Below, piece by piece: positions 17,295 to 25,407 of a stretch of 64,000 nucleotides of DNA. The DNA lies in contig NZ_CP089096.1 in assembly GCF_021172165.1 (NCBI RefSeq), forward strand, positions 2,356,001-2,420,000, written 5' to 3'. The notes below the pieces were generated by a model. That model ran no database searches. It had not been told where the DNA came from and saw only the letters and a program-made list of their open reading frames with translations. Each line of letters starts with the position of its first letter. Within the stretch, counting starts at the first letter, position 1. The translations under genes were made by a program, and so were the position numbers. The DNA comes from Flavobacterium channae (GTDB taxonomy: Bacteria > Bacteroidota > Bacteroidia > Flavobacteriales > Flavobacteriaceae).

Positions 17295-18086
17295 CTACAA
17301 GCTCATCTTCACCACATAACCTTCATAAGTTCTAACATTAAAAACGGTTCCATCTTCAAATAGCAGATATTGACCTTTAATGCCGGTTAGCGTTCCAGAG
17401 AAGTTTGGTGTTTTATCTAAATTCAAACTCGTAATTTTTTTAGGATATTGCAATACTGGAAAATCTAGTTGGATAATTTTTTCTTCTTTTGGAAAATAGT
17501 CTTTTACTTCAGTTGGCAACCAATCGAAAACTTTATTTCGTTTAGCAATTAAATCCATCTCTAGATATTCATTTTTTAACATTTTTTGCCAATTGGTTTT
17601 ATCTGCAAAATGATTTTTCAAGGCAACTTCTGTAATTCCTGCTAAATACCTATTTGGAACTTCAACTATTGGAATAGCTTGCACAGCGCCTTGGTCTATC
17701 CATCTAGTAGGAACTTGTGTTTTTCTTGTTACCCCTACTTTTACTTCACTTGATAAGGCTAAATACACTACATGAGGTTGTAATTGTATGCGTTTTTCAT
17801 ATTCCAAGTCTCTATCTTCAATATCTAAATGCGCGGTACTTAATTCGGGCTTCATAATCCAATCGCCAACTGCTGGGCTGCTCATAAAACAATCGTAACA
17901 AAATCCTTGACGAAAAATTTTCTTGGCTTTTCCGCAATTCAAACATTGGTAGCCTTGAAATTCAATTTCCATTGGTTTTCCTAATAATTGATTCAGATTT
18001 AAAAAACTGTTTTCAAAAACCAGATAGTATTGAATTGGATTCCCAAATTCGGTTTGCATTTTACTTAGCGTGCCTTGATAATTCAT
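17295..18086 (-). CDS. DUF2797 domain-containing protein
   Basis: A 263-residue cytoplasmic protein. A zinc-ribbon-like pair CLNCGKAKKIF...GFCYDC lies around residues 48-68. The core VVYLALSSEVKVGVTRKTQVPTRWIDQGA (about 107-135) resembles a GIY-YIG-like nuclease fold, but nuclease activity is not established for this family. Function unknown. The last 62 bases before the stop region are duplicated 2.5 kb away, so the gene end appears to have served as an insertion target. The start ATG at 18086 gives the expected family N-terminus. Confidence 0.8.
   Translation of the reverse strand: MNYQGTLSKMQTEFGNPIQYYLVFENSFLNLNQLLGKPMEIEFQGYQCLNCGKAKKIFRQGFCYDCFMSSPAVGDWIMKPELSTAHLDIEDRDLEYEKRIQLQPHVVYLALSSEVKVGVTRKTQVPTRWIDQGAVQAIPIVEVPNRYLAGITEVALKNHFADKTNWQKMLKNEYLEMDLIAKRNKVFDWLPTEVKDYFPKEEKIIQLDFPVLQYPKKITSLNLDKTPNFSGTLTGIKGQYLLFEDGTVFNVRTYEGYVVKMSL
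17299..17360. repeat. 62-bp direct repeat, right copy (within the DUF2797 gene)
   Basis: Identical to 14768-14829. This copy is part of the intact DUF2797 coding region and encodes its last 20 or so residues. Confidence 0.97.
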
Positions 18087-18131
18087 TTGTGTTAAGATTT
18101 ACTTTTTAGTATTATTATTTAAAAAAAATGC

Positions 18132-18139
18132 TATTTTTG
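18132..18139 (+). promoter_or_regulatory. -7 box for the GH3-family gene
   Basis: TATTTTTG matches TAnnTTTG and lies 47 bases before the ATG at 18187. No convincing -33 TTG is present. Confidence 0.4.
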
Positions 18140-18186
18140 GTAAAGTTATTATTCCCAATTAATAATTCAAAATTAGAAATAGGTAA

Positions 18187-19698
18187 ATGCCACTGCAAAT
18201 TATAAATTCTGTTGCCACTTGGATATTGAAGAAGCGAATTCATCAAATGGAATTGTTTTTAAAATATCCTCAAGAAGTTCAAGAAGAATTACTTTTTAGC
18301 TTAATTAAATCGGCAGAAAATACACTAATTGGAAAAAAATACGAATTTTCATCCATAAAAAATTATGCTACATTTAATGAACGCATACCTATTTCAACTT
18401 ATGAAGATTTAGAACCTTTAATTGAACGAACAAGACAAGGAGAACAAAATGTTTTTTGGAATACGAATATTAAATGGTTTGCAAAATCAAGCGGAACTAC
18501 TAATGCTAAGAGCAAATTCATTCCTGTAAGTTCAGAAGCATTAGAAAATTGTCATTACAAAGCAAGTAAGGATTTATTGTGTTTGTATTTAAATAATAAT
18601 GAAGATTCACAACTGTTTGTAGGAAAAAGTCTTCGTCTTGGCGGTAGCAAGCAATTGTATGAAGATAATAATACGTTCTTTGGTGATTTATCTGCCATTT
18701 TAATTGACAATATGCCAATATGGGCCGAGTTTAGCTCTACTCCTAGTAGTAAAATTTCCTTAATGGGAGATTGGGAAACCAAACTTCCAGCAATTATAAA
18801 TGAGACTATCAATGAAAATGTAACTAGTTTAGCTGGAGTTCCTAGTTGGATGATGGTTTTGTTACAAAAATCATTGGAAACCACTGGAAAATCAAATATG
18901 TTGGAACTTTGGCCAAATGCTGAAGTGTACTTTCATGGTGGAGTAAATTTTGACCCTTATAGAGAACAATACAAAAAATTGTTCCCAAAAAGTGATTTCA
19001 AATATTACGAAATATACAATGCTTCGGAAGGATTTTTTGCAATCCAAGACCAAAATGATTCCAACGAATTGTTATTAATGTTGGATTATGGAATTTTCTA
19101 CGAATTCATTCCAATGGAAACTTTCGGCACTTTAAACCAACGAGTAATCCGACTTAATGAAGTAGAATTAAACAAAAACTACGCATTGGTAATTACAACT
19201 AATTCAGGTTTGTGGCGTTATTTAATTGGCGACACCATTCGTTTTACATCGTTAAACCCATACAGAATTAAAGTTACAGGAAGAACCAAACATCATATCA
19301 ACGTTTTTGGTGAAGAATTGATGGTTGAAAATACCGATACAGCTCTAACCAAAACTTGCAAAGAATTCAATTGTGAAATTATGGATTATACGGTGGCTCC
19401 CATTTTTATGAACGATAAACAAAAAGGCGCTCACGAATGGATAATAGAATTTAAAACCAAACCAAATAATATTGAGAATTTCCAAAAGGCTTTAGACGAA
19501 AATCTTCAAAGTGTCAATTCTGATTATGAAGCCAAACGTTACAACAACATGACCTTAAATCCGTTAGTATTAAATGTGGCTCGTGAAAATCTTTTTTATG
19601 ATTGGTTAAAACAACAAGATAAACTAGGTGGTCAACACAAAGTACCACGACTTTCTAATGAACGAAATTATCTAGAAAGCCTATTAACACTACAATAA
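18187..19698 (+). CDS. GH3 family acyl-adenylate-forming enzyme
   Basis: A 503-residue protein of the GH3 (auxin-responsive) branch of the ANL superfamily, in which plant members conjugate amino acids to acyl substrates via acyl-AMP. The phosphate-binding loop is FAKSSGTTNAKSKFIPVS (about 97-114). YEIYNASEGFFAIQD carries the acyl-adenylate motif, and LWRYLIGDTIRFTS the adenine/hinge region. The length is typical of bacterial GH3 proteins in Bacteroidota, whose substrate is unknown. It is followed after six bases by a micro-lipoprotein gene, so the two may be co-transcribed. Confidence 0.88.
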   Translation: MPLQIINSVATWILKKRIHQMELFLKYPQEVQEELLFSLIKSAENTLIGKKYEFSSIKNYATFNERIPISTYEDLEPLIERTRQGEQNVFWNTNIKWFAKSSGTTNAKSKFIPVSSEALENCHYKASKDLLCLYLNNNEDSQLFVGKSLRLGGSKQLYEDNNTFFGDLSAILIDNMPIWAEFSSTPSSKISLMGDWETKLPAIINETINENVTSLAGVPSWMMVLLQKSLETTGKSNMLELWPNAEVYFHGGVNFDPYREQYKKLFPKSDFKYYEIYNASEGFFAIQDQNDSNELLLMLDYGIFYEFIPMETFGTLNQRVIRLNEVELNKNYALVITTNSGLWRYLIGDTIRFTSLNPYRIKVTGRTKHHINVFGEELMVENTDTALTKTCKEFNCEIMDYTVAPIFMNDKQKGAHEWIIEFKTKPNNIENFQKALDENLQSVNSDYEAKRYNNMTLNPLVLNVARENLFYDWLKQQDKLGGQHKVPRLSNERNYLESLLTLQ

Positions 19699-19704
19699 AA
19701 CAGT

Positions 19705-19869
19705 ATGAAAAAGAAGATAATATATTCTCTTATGACATTAGTCCTAATTACAGTATCTTGCGGACCAAGACGTTATAAATGTGGACCTTACAGAAAGTGC
19801 GAAAACACAATAGAAAAAACTAAAAAAAGTTCTTTTAACAACGAATTCTATAAAAACCAATATTGTTAA
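19705..19869 (+). CDS. micro-lipoprotein (54 aa)
   Basis: Small open frame starting six bases after the GH3 gene. The signal (MKKKIIYSLMTLVLITVSC) ends in a canonical lipobox with Cys19. The mature peptide is only 36 residues, basic and cysteine-containing (GPRRYKCGPYRKCENTIEK...NQYC). The pattern M-K-K, hydrophobic core, VSC strongly supports a translated lipoprotein rather than chance. No family is recognised. A second micro-lipoprotein lies on the far side of the OmpA gene. Confidence 0.7.
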   Translation: MKKKIIYSLMTLVLITVSCGPRRYKCGPYRKCENTIEKTKKSSFNNEFYKNQYC

Positions 19870-20007
19870 TTTGATTTTATTGCGAAATCTTTAAGAAAAT
19901 CGATTTACTCAAAATGCAGTAAATCGATTTTTTTTGCATTATATCGGATTTTTAGCTGGTTATCAATAAATAAATGCATATATAATTTTTTTTACAAAAA
20001 ATAGCTC

Positions 20008-20015
20008 TAAATTTG
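20008..20015 (+). promoter_or_regulatory. -7 box for the OmpA/PD40 gene
   Basis: TAAATTTG matches TAnnTTTG and lies 51 bases upstream of the ATG at 20067, in a stretch of about 200 bases without a gene that otherwise holds only AT-rich sequence. Confidence 0.5.
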
Positions 20016-20066
20016 CGCCCGATTTAACCCCTAGATTAACTAACTATTATTTAAGTATTTAAATTT

Positions 20067-21629
20067 ATGAAACTAAACAAAATCCTTACGTTATTTTTAC
20101 TATTAGGAAGCTTTTTATCATTTGGACAAGAACCTAAACGTTCAGAAGGAGCAGAAGCCATTGTAAATGCCATTAATAAAAACACAAAAGGAATTAGCTT
20201 CATTACTAGTGATACAGGAATCAATACGGAATTAAATGAAATTGGTACCACTTTCTTTAAAAACAAATACATCATCTTATCTAATAAAAAAAGAAGACAT
20301 GCTGATGTAACTGTTAATCCAATTACAAATACTCCAAACAATAACTTATATTGTGTAGATGTGAAAGAAGACGGAAACTTATCTTTTCCACTACTTTTCT
20401 CTCAAGCGTTGGATTCTGAAAACGATGAAGGTTCAATCGGATTTTCTTCTGATCAAAGAACTATTTTCTTTACTCAAGAAAACCCTAATAATAAACAATT
20501 ATTTACCCTACACAAAGCAACTCTTAATGAGAAAGATGCTAAAAAATGGACAAACATCACCAATTTAAATGTGGTTCCTGAGCAATATTCAGCTGAAACT
20601 CCAAGCGTTTCTCCTGACGGAAAGAAAATTTATATTGCTTCAAACATTCCTGGTGGATTTGGTGGATTTGATATTTATGAAGCTACTATTGCGCAAGATG
20701 GAACTATTGGGAAATTAGTTAACTTAGGTCCAAACGTAAATACTGCAGACGATGAGAAATATCCATACATGTCTTCTGACAGCAAATATTTATATTTTTC
20801 TTCTAAAGGACATTTAAATTTAGGTGGTTATGATGTATTTAGATCGGCTTATGTTGACAATTCATTCTTAACGGCAATGAATTTAGGTACTGATTTAAAT
20901 TCAAGAAGAGACGATGTTGCTTTTGTAATGACTTCTCCATCTAAAGGATATATTTCAACGGATAAAAAACAATCGGGTAATTTTGATATTTTAAAATTCG
21001 AAATTAAAAAGCAAGAGAATTTACACTTTAGCTATACTGTAGTTGAAGAAGTTACTAAAACAGCTTTACCAAACGCAACAGTTGTTGTAACTGACGAATT
21101 TGGAACTAAATTAGCAGAGACTGTATCTGATAATAATGGCAAAATTAAATTAGCTTTAGAACCATTAACTTTTTATAACGTTGAAGTTATGAAAGATGGT
21201 TACGAAACTAAGAAAACAAACATTGCTACTGGTGATACAGATAAAAACATTGCTTTAACTCAAAAGAAAGCAGTTGTTACTGAAGACGCAATTGTAATTG
21301 AAAATATTTATTTTGATTTCAATAAATCAACAATTAAAAAAGAATCTGAATTATCGTTGAACAAAATTGTTGAAGTTCTTAAGAACAATACAAACATGAG
21401 TATTACAATTAATGCTCACACTGATAGCAAAGGTTCTGAAACTTACAACCAAACACTTTCAGAAAGTAGAGCAAAATCTGCATATCAATATTTACTTAAA
21501 AAAGGTATTCCAGCAACGCAATTAACTTACAAAGGTTTTGGTGAAAGCGAATTGTTAGAAAAATGCGAGAAATGTTCAGCTAAACAAGACCAAACAAATA
21601 GAAGGGTTGAATTCAAAATCGTAAAATAA
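20067..21629 (+). CDS. OmpA-family protein with PD40 beta-propeller repeats
   Basis: A 520-residue envelope protein. The signal peptide ends near residue 20 (LLGSFLSFGQ). Next come TolB-like PD40 blades with SPDGKKIYIASN, SSDSKYLYFSSKG and TSPSKGYISTD (about 115-310). A carboxypeptidase-regulatory-like beta-sandwich follows (VVEEVTKTALPNATVVVTDEFG, about 325-400). Last is an OmpA C-terminal peptidoglycan-binding domain (IYFDFNKSTIKKESE ... NAHTDSKGSETYN ... SESRAKSAYQYLL ... NRRVEFK). This domain order is common in Bacteroidota OmpA proteins, some next to PorP/SprF genes. No PorP gene is adjacent here. A structural or anchoring role is likely. Confidence 0.88.
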   Translation: MKLNKILTLFLLLGSFLSFGQEPKRSEGAEAIVNAINKNTKGISFITSDTGINTELNEIGTTFFKNKYIILSNKKRRHADVTVNPITNTPNNNLYCVDVKEDGNLSFPLLFSQALDSENDEGSIGFSSDQRTIFFTQENPNNKQLFTLHKATLNEKDAKKWTNITNLNVVPEQYSAETPSVSPDGKKIYIASNIPGGFGGFDIYEATIAQDGTIGKLVNLGPNVNTADDEKYPYMSSDSKYLYFSSKGHLNLGGYDVFRSAYVDNSFLTAMNLGTDLNSRRDDVAFVMTSPSKGYISTDKKQSGNFDILKFEIKKQENLHFSYTVVEEVTKTALPNATVVVTDEFGTKLAETVSDNNGKIKLALEPLTFYNVEVMKDGYETKKTNIATGDTDKNIALTQKKAVVTEDAIVIENIYFDFNKSTIKKESELSLNKIVEVLKNNTNMSITINAHTDSKGSETYNQTLSESRAKSAYQYLLKKGIPATQLTYKGFGESELLEKCEKCSAKQDQTNRRVEFKIVK

Positions 21630-21665
21630 AAAAGCACTCTCTCAATTAATCACAACTATAAAAAA

Positions 21666-21800
21666 ATGAAAAAAATCTCTCTAGTATTAGCCTTATCAAC
21701 AATTGTATTATTAACATCATGCTCTAGCGGCTGGAGTTGTAAATCAAGCTATGTAAATGCTAAACAAACTAAAACAATCGAGCAAAAGAAAAATGCTTAA
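21666..21800 (+). CDS. micro-lipoprotein (44 aa)
   Basis: Starts 36 bases after the OmpA gene. The signal peptide MKKISLVLALSTIVLLTSC has a perfect lipobox with Cys19. The mature part is 26 residues (SSGWSCKSSYVNAKQTKTIE...). Directly downstream is a strong terminator, which supports its being the last cistron of the OmpA transcript. It is loosely similar in layout to the 54-residue lipoprotein upstream (a second Cys next to Lys and Tyr). Function unknown. Confidence 0.72.
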   Translation: MKKISLVLALSTIVLLTSCSSGWSCKSSYVNAKQTKTIEQKKNA

Positions 21801-21803
21801 TCA

Positions 21804-21836
21804 TAAAAAAAGGTCGCCAATGGCGACCTTTTTATT
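21804..21836. terminator. bidirectional terminator between the OmpA operon and clpX
   Basis: The hairpin AAAAGGTCGCC / GGCGACCTTTT with a loop of three or four bases, flanked by A and T runs. It serves the plus-strand OmpA/lipoprotein transcript and the converging clpX transcript. Confidence 0.88.
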
Positions 21837-21850
21837 TATTAGTTATTTCC

Positions 21851-23083
21851 TTAAGAAACTGCTTTCAATCTTTGCAATAAATTTTTACTCAAACTGTTTT
21901 CAGCATATTCTTTTGTAACCTGAAGGTGTTTGTCGTCAGAACTTGGCAATTCGTACATAGCATCGGTTAAAATTGCTTCACATAACGAACGTAAACCTCT
22001 TGCTCCAAGTTTATACTCTAAAGCTTTAGAAACAATATAATCCAAAGCTTCTTCTTCGATATCTAAAGTCACTTCATCCATTTCAAACAATTTTTTATAT
22101 TGTTTTACTAAGGCATTTTTAGGCTCTGTTAAAATAGCTCTTAACGTTTTTGCATCCAAAGGATCCATGTGTGTTAAAACGGGTAAACGGCCAATAATTT
22201 CTGGGATTAATCCAAAATCTTTAACATCCTTTGGAATCAAATATTGCAACAAATTATCTTTATCAATATGGTCAGTTCCAATAGACGAACTATACCCCAC
22301 TGCTTGTCTGTTCAAACGTTTTGAAATGATTCTTTCAATACCATCAAAAGCGCCACCAGCGATGAATAAGATATTTTGAGTATTTACTTCAACAAATTTT
22401 TGATCTGGATGTTTTCTTCCTCCTTTAGGTGGTACGTTTACAACGGTTCCTTCTAACAGTTTCAATAAAGCTTGCTGTACTCCTTCACCCGAAACATCTC
22501 GGGTTATAGAAGGGTTATCGCTCTTACGGGCAATTTTATCAATCTCGTCAATAAAAACGATACCTCTTTCGGCTTTAGCTACATCATAATCGGCAGCTTG
22601 CAACAAACGAGTTAAGATACTTTCTACATCTTCTCCTACATAACCAGCTTCAGTTAAAACAGTTGCATCAACTATAGCCAAAGGAACATTCAACATTTTA
22701 GCAATGGTTTTTGCTACTAATGTTTTCCCTGTTCCGGTTTGTCCAACCATCAAGATATTACTTTTCTCTATCTCAACTTCGTCTTCTAATTGAATTTGCA
22801 TCAAACGCTTGTAATGATTATAAACCGCTACACTCATTACCTTTTTAGTTTGATCTTGTCCAATAACGTAGTCATCTAAAAACGCACGAATTTCTTTTGG
22901 TTTTAAAAGAATCAAATCAGCAACCAATTCTGAATTTCCTGATTGCTTTAATTCCTCTAATACAATTCCGTGAGCTTGTTCGATGCATTTATCGCAAATA
23001 TGCGCATTAATTCCTGCAATTAATAAATTGGTTTCAGGCTTTTTCCTTCCGCAGAATGAACACTCTAATACTTCTTTAGCCAT
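21851..23083 (-). CDS. clpX: ATP-dependent Clp protease ATP-binding subunit ClpX
   Basis: Hexameric AAA+ unfoldase that feeds substrates to ClpP. The N-terminal zinc-binding dimerisation domain has C8, C11, C30 and C33. Walker A is GQTGTGKT (114-121) and Walker B is [11 protein letters not shown]. The pore loop GYVGED and sensor motifs are intact, as is the IGF-loop region that docks on ClpP (GRLPV region nearby). At 410 residues it is a normal length. It lies about 80 bases downstream of clpP, and the gap holds an inverted repeat. Co-transcription is likely but not certain. Confidence 0.98.
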   Translation of the reverse strand: MAKEVLECSFCGRKKPETNLLIAGINAHICDKCIEQAHGIVLEELKQSGNSELVADLILLKPKEIRAFLDDYVIGQDQTKKVMSVAVYNHYKRLMQIQLEDEVEIEKSNILMVGQTGTGKTLVAKTIAKMLNVPLAIVDATVLTEAGYVGEDVESILTRLLQAADYDVAKAERGIVFIDEIDKIARKSDNPSITRDVSGEGVQQALLKLLEGTVVNVPPKGGRKHPDQKFVEVNTQNILFIAGGAFDGIERIISKRLNRQAVGYSSSIGTDHIDKDNLLQYLIPKDVKDFGLIPEIIGRLPVLTHMDPLDAKTLRAILTEPKNALVKQYKKLFEMDEVTLDIEEEALDYIVSKALEYKLGARGLRSLCEAILTDAMYELPSSDDKHLQVTKEYAENSLSKNLLQRLKAVS

Positions 23084-23103
23084 TTTTTTCTTGGTTAAAG
23101 GTT

Positions 23104-23158
23104 TTGGCTAATGGGTGATGGGCAAACCTTTTACCTATAACCCATTACCTAACACCTT
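23104..23158. repeat. degenerate repeat/inverted repeat between clpP and clpX
   Basis: Contains TAATGGGT at about 23109 and its reverse complement ACCCATTA about 25 bases later, plus AAAGGTTT / AAACCTTT, and repeated 'ACC(C/T)ATTA(C)C' units (TAACCCATTACCTAACACC). It looks like a short decayed repeat tract and could fold as an RNA hairpin between the two cistrons. Confidence 0.5.
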
Positions 23159-23162
23159 TTTA

Positions 23163-23819
23163 TTATCTTGTTAAAACCTCATCAATCATTCCATATTCTT
23201 TAGCTTCAGCTGCTTTCATCCAATAATCCCTTTCGCTGTCTTTATAAACTTTATCGTAAGGTTGTTTTGAATGATGTGAAATGATTTGATATAATTCTTC
23301 TTTTAATTTCAACATTTCTTTCAAGTTGATTTCCATATCGGTAGCCACACCTTGTGCTCCTCCAGATGGTTGGTGAATCATCACTCTAGAATGGGGTAAA
23401 GCAGAACGTTTCCCCTCTGCTCCTGCACATAATAAAACTGCTCCCATAGAAGCCGCCATTCCGGTACAGATAGTAGCCACATCTGGTTTTACAAATTGCA
23501 TGGTATCGTAAATTCCTAATCCAGCATATACACTTCCTCCTGGTGAATTGATATAAATACTGATATCTTTTGAAGCGTCAACACTTTCTAAAAACAACAA
23601 TTGCGCTTGGATAATATTCGCCACATAATCATCAACACCCGTTCCTAAGAAAATGATTCTATCCATCATTAAACGAGAGAAAACGTCCATCGAAGCTACG
23701 TTTAATTGGCGTTCTTCAATAATATATGGCGTCATACTGCTAACGATTTTATCGTAATATAAACTGTTTACTCCGTGATGCTTAGTAGCATATTTTTTAA
23801 ATTCTTTTCCGTAGTTCAT
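23163..23819 (-). CDS. clpP: ATP-dependent Clp protease proteolytic subunit ClpP
   Basis: Serine protease forming the tetradecameric ClpP barrel. The catalytic triad is S124 (GMAASMGAVLL), H149 (VMIHQPSGG) and D198 (KDSERDYWM). The spacings 25 and 49 equal those of E. coli S111/H136/D185. The N-terminus is about 13 residues longer than E. coli's, within the range for the family. Order tig-clpP-clpX on the same strand is the classical arrangement. Confidence 0.98.
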   Translation of the reverse strand: MNYGKEFKKYATKHHGVNSLYYDKIVSSMTPYIIEERQLNVASMDVFSRLMMDRIIFLGTGVDDYVANIIQAQLLFLESVDASKDISIYINSPGGSVYAGLGIYDTMQFVKPDVATICTGMAASMGAVLLCAGAEGKRSALPHSRVMIHQPSGGAQGVATDMEINLKEMLKLKEELYQIISHHSKQPYDKVYKDSERDYWMKAAEAKEYGMIDEVLTR

Positions 23820-23825
23820 AATTTT

Positions 23826-23870
23826 TTGTTTAAATGTTTAAGCGTTTAAAAGTTTAAATGAGTTGAACTA
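23826..23870. repeat. GTTTAA-unit tandem tract upstream of clpP
   Basis: Four imperfect copies of GTTTAAA/G within about 40 bases (GTTTAAATGTTTAAGCGTTT and onward). It is low-complexity and is one of several such tracts in gene gaps in this window. It lies in the clpP leader. Confidence 0.5.
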
Positions 23871-23925
23871 AAAAACATTATATTTTAAATGATTATCTTT
23901 TATTTTATGAAAGAAATGTCTTCAA

Positions 23926-23956
23926 TAAAAAAGCGCCAAAACTAGTCTGACGCTCA
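23926..23956 (-). terminator. probable terminator after tig
   Basis: On the minus strand an AGCG...CGCT stem is followed by a run of six T. The stem is weak. Confidence 0.45.
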
Positions 23957-23980
23957 AAGATAATTATTTTTTGTGAGATA

Positions 23981-25306
23981 TTATTCTCCGTACATTTCTT
24001 TGATAAATTGCTCGTAATTCACTTCTTTAGTTTTAGCTTTTACTTTTTCTTTGTAAAGACCTAACATTTTTTCGCTCATTACTTGCTCTGATAAACGTTT
24101 TACTTCATCTTGGTTTGACATTACGCGAGCTACAATTCCGTTAATTTCATCTTCTGAAGGATTTAATTGACCAAATTGTGCCATTTGTTTCTTGATTAAA
24201 TCAGCTGTATGTGATTGTAAATCTTCGAAAGTGATTTGTAAATTGTTTTCAGCCATTACTTTCCCTTCAATTAATTGGAAACGTAATCCTTTTTCAGATC
24301 TTGCAAATTCTTCTTCAGCTTGTTCAGCAGTTAAAGGTGTTTCACCAACTGTTTGAATCCATTTTTTTAGGAATTCAGCTGGTAAATCGAATTTTGTAGT
24401 TTCGATTAAGAATTCTGTAACATCGTTTAAGAATTTTTGATCAGCTTGTTGTGCGAATTGTGCTTCTGCATCTTCTTTGATTTTCGCTTTTAATTCTTCT
24501 ACAGAAGAGATAACTCCAGGTCCGAATAATTTATCGAATAATTCTTGGTTTAATTCTGCTTTTTCAACTGAATTGATTTCCTCAATTGTAAAATCAACAT
24601 TGATATCTAAACCATGAACATCATCATGACCTACTTTTAAGTAATCCATTAATTTGTGGTCATCGTCAAATAGACCTTTAGTTCCGATAGTTACCACATC
24701 ACCTACTTTTTTACCAATGAAAGCTTTTGCTGCTTTTTTATCAGCAAAAATATCTAATGCAAAATTAGCTGGAGCGCTGATTCCTTTTTCTTCGTTAGTA
24801 AAAGTTCCTCTTACTTCGTAATCTGCTTTAACTTCAGATTGAGAAATTAACTTTCCGTATTGTTTTTGAATTCTTTCTACTTGCTCATTCAACATTTTAT
24901 CATCTGCGATAACATTGAATTTAGTAACATTATTTTTAGCAGTTAAATCTACTGAAAATTGAGGTGCTAATCCTAATTCGAAATCAAAAGACAAATTATC
25001 ATTATCCCAGTTGAAATCTTCTGTTACTTTTGGAAGTGGATTTCCAAGAATATCTAATTTTTCTGCTACTAAGTAATCGTTTAAAGACGATTGTAAAATT
25101 TTGTTTACTTCATCTAACAACACGGCTTTACCATATTGCTTTTGAATTAAACTCATTGGAACTCCTCCTTTTCTAAAACCTGGAACTGATGCGTTTTTTC
25201 TATAGTCAGCTAATACTTTTTCTACTTTATCAGAATAGTCTTCTTTTGTAATTGCTACTGTTACAATAGCATTTAAATCATCAACTTGCGTTTTTGTAAT
25301 GTTCAT
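23981..25306 (-). CDS. tig: trigger factor (ribosome-associated chaperone)
   Basis: Cotranslational folding chaperone. The N-terminal ribosome-binding domain has VPGFRKGGVPMSLIQKQYG (about 41-60), the signature loop contacting the ribosomal exit tunnel. The middle PPIase-like domain is divergent (GTFTNEEKGISAPANFALDIFADK...), as usual in Bacteroidota. The C-terminal helical arms (residues about 260-441) end in KEVNYEQFIKEMYGE. The length of 441 is normal. A 14-bp inverted repeat overlaps its promoter. Confidence 0.95.
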   Translation of the reverse strand: MNITKTQVDDLNAIVTVAITKEDYSDKVEKVLADYRKNASVPGFRKGGVPMSLIQKQYGKAVLLDEVNKILQSSLNDYLVAEKLDILGNPLPKVTEDFNWDNDNLSFDFELGLAPQFSVDLTAKNNVTKFNVIADDKMLNEQVERIQKQYGKLISQSEVKADYEVRGTFTNEEKGISAPANFALDIFADKKAAKAFIGKKVGDVVTIGTKGLFDDDHKLMDYLKVGHDDVHGLDINVDFTIEEINSVEKAELNQELFDKLFGPGVISSVEELKAKIKEDAEAQFAQQADQKFLNDVTEFLIETTKFDLPAEFLKKWIQTVGETPLTAEQAEEEFARSEKGLRFQLIEGKVMAENNLQITFEDLQSHTADLIKKQMAQFGQLNPSEDEINGIVARVMSNQDEVKRLSEQVMSEKMLGLYKEKVKAKTKEVNYEQFIKEMYGE

Positions 25307-25333
25307 TATTTCTTTTGTTTAAGTACCATAAAA

Positions 25334-25373
25334 TTTGGGTTGCAAAATTATAGAATTTTTGCAACCCAAACAA
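25334..25373 (-). promoter_or_regulatory. 14-bp perfect inverted repeat overlapping the tig promoter
   Basis: TTTGGGTTGCAAAA (25334-25347) and its exact reverse complement (25357-25370) with a nine-base spacer. On the minus strand a -7 box TAATTTTG (25350-25343) lies within one arm, and a TTG (25373-25371) lies 20 bases upstream. The structure is also 38 bases past the stop of the upstream membrane-protein gene and could act as its terminator. Both roles are possible. Confidence 0.6.
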
Positions 25374-25407
25374 GTTTTTAATTTATTGAAATTCAATTCG
25401 CTAAAAA

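Larger units (their letters stand above)
14830..17298. other. two-gene cassette flanked by 62-bp direct repeats
   Basis: A 2.47-kb segment holding a small beta-barrel gene and an Ig-like secreted protein gene, bounded by identical copies of the DUF2797 3' end. Deleting one repeat plus the segment would leave an intact DUF2797 gene convergent with the AsmA-like gene and sharing its terminator. This suggests an insertion that rebuilt the 3' end of its target gene. No integrase or transposase is encoded inside, so the mechanism is unknown: site-specific integration, or recombination with foreign DNA carrying the same gene end. Confidence 0.6.
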
